Source: Halopseudomonas sp033852045
GTDB taxonomy: Bacteria > Pseudomonadota > Gammaproteobacteria > Pseudomonadales > Pseudomonadaceae
Direction: 5' to 3'
Assembly (NCBI GenBank): GCA_033852045.1
Contig: JAWSVF010000004.1
Location: 434,001 to 498,000 of the forward strand
DNA: 64,000 nt
Under the pieces are notes generated by a model. It was given only the letters and a program-made list of their open reading frames with translations, did not search any database and was not told the origin of the DNA. Both the position numbers and the translations under genes were made by a program. Of this stretch, positions 60,918 through 64,000 are shown one piece after another. Every line of letters starts with the position of its first letter. The stretch's first letter is position 1.

Positions 60918-62186
60918 CTAGAAACCGTATTGCAGCATCAACTCGACCTGCTGCCGTCGGTACTCAAGCAGCTCGGTATTAGAGGTATTATCCTGGAACG
61001 AGTAGCTCAACTGCCCAGTCCAGCGCTCGTCCATGCGCCAGCCAAGGTCCAGCTTAAGTTCCAGAAAATCATCTCGCCGCGGATTGAGGGTGGCAGGCAC
61101 TACAAGCTGGAACGGCCCCTCGTAGCGGCTACTAACCACGGCACCTTCCATGTTTGCCCAAAGACTTTCTGATAACACCAACCGCACCCCTGTATAGCCC
61201 CCGAACAGATCCCGCTCAGTTCGCCCAGCCGTTACCGGGTTGTCTTGCTGCGGCTCTTCCCAGCCACGATACAGCCCCGCATAAAACAGCGGATCAAGTT
61301 GGTGTTTCACTCTTAAATTACCCCTTAGCCCAACCATCAACACATTGCTGTCGATACTGGAAATGACGTAATCCTGACGTCTAACACTAGTAAAAAAGCC
61401 TACTGAAAGCTCATCATTCAGCTCATACAAGTAGTCTGCTGATAGACCAAAGCGATCAAGCAGGCGAGTATCATCCCGGCGATATTGTTGCCCCAGGAGA
61501 CTTACTTGCAATCGTGTGCGGTCCTTCTGAAGCTGGACGCCGGTACGCAAAAGCATTGACAGGCTGTCGAGATCATCGGCGTCACTGTAAAAACGGGAGG
61601 CCATGCCTCCCTCGACAAAACCGCTCCATGTGGAACTCAAGGGGAAACGATAGCGTCCAGTCAATTCGAGCGATCCAAAACCATCATCACGGGGTTTCAA
61701 ATCCGCAACCACAACCGGGCCACTGGGCGTTGTCATTTCATCGGTATCAGGCCTGGCGTCAACGTTCGTGCCATAACCGGCGCCGAGTCTCAGAGAGCCA
61801 CTGAACATCGCCGTCACGGGAGTAGATACGCGGGAAGACGCCAGCGGGTCCATGCCCGTTGACAGCGGCTCCCGTCCCAGCATCGCGTAAGCTCTATCGA
61901 TCTCCAGCTGAGCATTGTTGTCCTGCGGGTCAAGCATTAGCAGGCGCTCAAGGGCAAAAATCGCCTCGCTGGCACGACCGCTTTCGAGGGCCGCAACAGC
62001 ATACTGCCGGTCAAAAGCTGGATCTCCACCCCAAGTCGGCAGCATGCTGGTAGCAAGTTGGTAGGCGCTAGCCGCATCTCCGGAGGCATTCAGACGAGTC
62101 AATGTTTCAACATCAGCGTCAGAAGCAATCGTCAAGGGGCAATAAAAGCAGAGGAATAACAACAGCGGACAAATATATTTGTTCAT
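60918..62186 (-). CDS. Outer-membrane beta-barrel protein with N-terminal TPR region
   Basis: 422 residues. A signal peptide (MNKYICPLLLFLCFYCPLTI) precedes a TPR-like helical region (about 25-125; AVAALESGRASEAIFALERL, LMLDPQDNNAQLEIDRAYAM). About 280 residues of alternating amphipathic beta strands follow, ending in the terminal aromatic signature of outer-membrane barrels (VELMLQYGF with C-terminal Phe). The plan resembles DUF560/Slam-type or other TPR-barrel secretion proteins, but the exact family is not certain. GGAGG lies 10 nt before ATG 62186; an in-frame upstream start would destroy the signal peptide. First gene of the operon with FecR and CHASE2-cyclase. Confidence 0.8.
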   Translation of the reverse strand: MNKYICPLLLFLCFYCPLTIASDADVETLTRLNASGDAASAYQLATSMLPTWGGDPAFDRQYAVAALESGRASEAIFALERLLMLDPQDNNAQLEIDRAYAMLGREPLSTGMDPLASSRVSTPVTAMFSGSLRLGAGYGTNVDARPDTDEMTTPSGPVVVADLKPRDDGFGSLELTGRYRFPLSSTWSGFVEGGMASRFYSDADDLDSLSMLLRTGVQLQKDRTRLQVSLLGQQYRRDDTRLLDRFGLSADYLYELNDELSVGFFTSVRRQDYVISSIDSNVLMVGLRGNLRVKHQLDPLFYAGLYRGWEEPQQDNPVTAGRTERDLFGGYTGVRLVLSESLWANMEGAVVSSRYEGPFQLVVPATLNPRRDDFLELKLDLGWRMDERWTGQLSYSFQDNTSNTELLEYRRQQVELMLQYGF

Positions 62187-62331
62187 CTCAGAACGGCCTC
62201 CTGCCTCCCCAGCAACGCCTGAATTCGCAGCCGAAGAATAAAAAATCGTGAGATAATGAAGCAATTAGATATTTAGTATCAAATTTGTTACAGACGGTCA
62301 ATCTGTTTTGCAGGCAAATTTCGGGCATGAC

Positions 62332-62367
62332 AAAAAAGCCCCCGAACATTTCTGTTCGAGGGCTTTT
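62332..62367 (-). terminator. Intrinsic terminator downstream of tRNA-Asp
   Basis: On the minus strand GCCCTCGAAC (revcomp of 62354-62363) pairs with GTTCGGGGGC across a six-base loop and is followed by six Us. It starts ten bases after the tRNA 3' end. A shorter T-run on the other side (TTTTG) may also serve plus-strand transcripts. Confidence 0.9.
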
Positions 62368-62372
62368 GAAAT

Positions 62373-62449
62373 TGGCGCAGTGGACGGGACTCGAACCCGC
62401 GACCCCCGGCGTGACAGGCCGGTATTCTAACCAACTGAACTACCACTGC
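62373..62449 (-). tRNA. tRNA-Asp (anticodon GTC)
   Basis: 77 nt including an encoded CCA end. The acceptor stem GCAGTGG/CCACTGC, D-arm with GTTCAGTTGG, anticodon loop CTGTCAC (anticodon GTC), variable GGGTC and T-arm with GGTTCGAGTCC all fold as a standard cloverleaf. The discriminator base is G, as required for aspartate identity. A terminator follows immediately. Confidence 0.97.
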
Positions 62450-62512
62450 GCATCTGCCTTCGGGACAGGTCCCAACAGGCAGTCGCGCATTGTAAACATT
62501 CGGCCAGGCTAG

Positions 62513-64000
62513 TCAAGCACTTACAGTTGCTTTCGAAGATCCACTCTGTCGCCCCAAGGTCAACCTGCAAACGGCCGGCACCACCAACAGGGTAAGCACT
62601 GTGGACGCAAGCAATCCCGAGATTATCGCCCAGGCCATGGGCGGCCAGAGTGTTGACTGGGAAAAAGCCAGTGGAAGCAGTCCAGCAATGGTTGTGGCGG
62701 TGGTCAGCAGAATAGGCCGGGTTCGCCTGGCCACAGCATCAGCAACAGCCTCAACAATATCTGCACCTGCGGCCAAACGCTGGTCAACCACGTCAACCAG
62801 CACAATGGCGTTGTTTACCACGATACCAACCAGAGCAATGATGCCCAGCAGGGACTGAAAGCCGAATGGCGCGTCGGATAACACCAAGCCTGGAAGAACA
62901 CCGACTCCCGCCAGCGGCACCGTTAGCAGAATGATGCCAACGCGGCGGAACGAGTTGAACTGCAGCAGCAGAAAAAACAGCAGTAACAACATGCCAATCG
63001 GTGCGCTCGTGAAGATGGCGCTGTTGGCATCACCAGAACCCTCCTTGTCACCGCCAAGCTCCATACGTACGCCATCTGGCAATGGATTGTCAGCCAATTC
63101 GCGGTTGAGGTTGTCCAGTACCTGGCTGAAGCTGTATCCCTCTTCCAGACCGGCTGTCACTCTCTGCACCCGAACACCGTCACGCTGATAGATACCAGCT
63201 GGCTGCCATTGGGGCTCGATACGCGCCAGGGCAGTTAGAGGTATGCCCTCACCGTTTGAATTGAATACTGTGACCGACTTGAGACGCTCCAGCGATTGCG
63301 CCGTACCCTCGGGTGAACGTACAACCAGCGCAATGGGGTCACGCTCCTGGCGATACTGCTCCACGGTCAGCCCCAGGCTGGTCGTGTTCAGTGCGCGTGC
63401 TACCGCAGCGCGGCTCAAACCATAACGTTGTGCCAGAGCATCATCCACATCGACCCGCAACACGGGCACGCCCAGATCAATGTCATGGCGCACATCAACC
63501 GCACCCGGTGTGGCACGGACAATCGCAAATATCTGCTCCGCAGCCGCATTACGCACTGCATCATCGGGGTGGTAAAGCCTCATCTCCACCGGGGCTGCGC
63601 GCGGCGGACCTTGGCCCAAAGTGCTGGCAACCACCTCAAGCTGAGGATATTCGGCCGCCACATGATCACGCACCCAGTGGATAATGCCGCTGGTGGCGGC
63701 CAGATCGCTGGCATCAACCACCAGCCTGGCTCGATTTGGGGCCTGGGGCGAGCGCAAGAGATTGTAGTAGAAGCTCGGGCCGGAGGAGCCCACGAAACGA
63801 TGGACCCCCTCGACATTCGCCTGACCACGCAGGGCTCGTTCCAGGTCCGCCGATACGGATTCAGTACGCTTTTGGTCGGTGCCCTCAGGCATATACAGCT
63901 CGACCACAACCACAGGTCGGTCAGCATTGGGAAAGAACTGCTGCTTGACCATCGGCGCCAGCGAAATACTCGCTCCAACACTCAGCAGTCCAAGGCCTAT
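62513..64000 (-). CDS. RND efflux pump inner-membrane subunit (AcrB/HAE type), C-terminal part
   Basis: Partial: the gene enters from beyond the right edge. The 495 codons present include part of the second large periplasmic domain (FFPNADRPVVVVELYMPEGT; ALNTTSLGLTVEQYRQERDP) and the last five or six membrane helices. Helix segments such as IIALVGIVVNNAIVLVDVVD and TRPILLTTATTIAGLLPLAF are the conserved C-terminal RND signature. The frame is open from the window edge, so the first internal Met is not the start. Ends just downstream of tRNA-Asp. The substrate cannot be told; the upstream membrane-fusion gene would lie outside the window. Confidence 0.92.
   Translation of the reverse strand: MGLGLLSVGASISLAPMVKQQFFPNADRPVVVVELYMPEGTDQKRTESVSADLERALRGQANVEGVHRFVGSSGPSFYYNLLRSPQAPNRARLVVDASDLAATSGIIHWVRDHVAAEYPQLEVVASTLGQGPPRAAPVEMRLYHPDDAVRNAAAEQIFAIVRATPGAVDVRHDIDLGVPVLRVDVDDALAQRYGLSRAAVARALNTTSLGLTVEQYRQERDPIALVVRSPEGTAQSLERLKSVTVFNSNGEGIPLTALARIEPQWQPAGIYQRDGVRVQRVTAGLEEGYSFSQVLDNLNRELADNPLPDGVRMELGGDKEGSGDANSAIFTSAPIGMLLLLFFLLLQFNSFRRVGIILLTVPLAGVGVLPGLVLSDAPFGFQSLLGIIALVGIVVNNAIVLVDVVDQRLAAGADIVEAVADAVARRTRPILLTTATTIAGLLPLAFSQSTLWPPMAWAIISGLLASTVLTLLVVPAVCRLTLGRQSGSSKATVSA

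Noticed and set aside
1..64000. CRISPR arrays, insertion sequences, prophage or integron structures
   Set aside because: No regularly spaced repeats, transposase, integrase or phage structural genes were seen on either strand.

Overview
The window reads as chromosomal core DNA of a gammaproteobacterium of the Pseudomonas/Halopseudomonas type. This rests on an OprI-type murein lipoprotein, a 71-residue Rmf, the dacB-rlmL-rmf-pyrD order, a 1617-residue NAD-dependent glutamate dehydrogenase and the moxR-DUF58-Bat operon, all familiar from Pseudomonas. No insertion sequence, prophage, CRISPR array or rRNA operon is visible. The gene at each end is cut by the window edge. Several genes start with TTG or GTG, and many neighbours overlap by 1-11 bases, so operons are tight. 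Species-level assignment is inference.

Layout. 1-7407: truncated acetyltransferase, GntP permease, oprI, then a small gene with an L,D-transpeptidase and tesA on the minus strand, divergent from an ABC/FtsX-type exporter pair (ybbA-ybbP). 7404-11293: greB, then the assimilatory nitrite reductase operon nirBD behind a long regulated leader. 11.2-21.2 kb: diguanylate cyclase, yajD, glutathionyl-hydroquinone reductase, deaD, tatD, dacB, rlmL, rmf. 21.3-27.5 kb: pyrD, DUF2835 and gdhB, all minus. 27.6-34.6 kb: six-gene MoxR/DUF58/DUF4381/BatA/BatB/BatD operon. 34.8-40.9 kb: two paralogous RND/MMPL transporters flanking a Ycf48-like beta-propeller. 41.4-51.1 kb: minus-strand pepN, DUF2797, DUF1315, rhomboid, metallophosphoesterase, nadK, a coiled-coil protein and fadH. 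51.3-56.0 kb: AraC regulator, a 26-codon small ORF, a NIT-ANTAR (NasR-like) regulator and two unknown membrane proteins. 56.2-62.2 kb: GAF/HD-GYP phosphodiesterase converging on an operon of outer-membrane TPR-barrel, FecR-domain protein and CHASE2 class III cyclase. 62.3-64.0 kb: tRNA-Asp and the C-terminal half of an RND efflux pump.

The strongest regulatory signal is the nirBD leader. It has a canonical sigma54 promoter (8122-8136), two ANTAR-type hairpins whose hexanucleotide loops carry A at position 1 and G at position 4 (8216-8231 and 8264-8279), and an intrinsic terminator (8273-8311) that shares bases with the second hairpin. The NIT-ANTAR protein at 52662-53948, about 44 kb away, is the obvious candidate partner: nitrate or nitrite sensed by the NIT domain would let the ANTAR domain stabilise the hairpins and relieve termination before nirB. 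This is the Klebsiella NasR/nasF logic applied to nirBD in a Pseudomonas-like genome.

The less understood systems are the CHASE2-cyclase/FecR/barrel operon, which has components in the outer membrane, periplasm and inner membrane and looks like an envelope-to-cytoplasm signalling module, and the twin RND transporters around a seven-repeat propeller.
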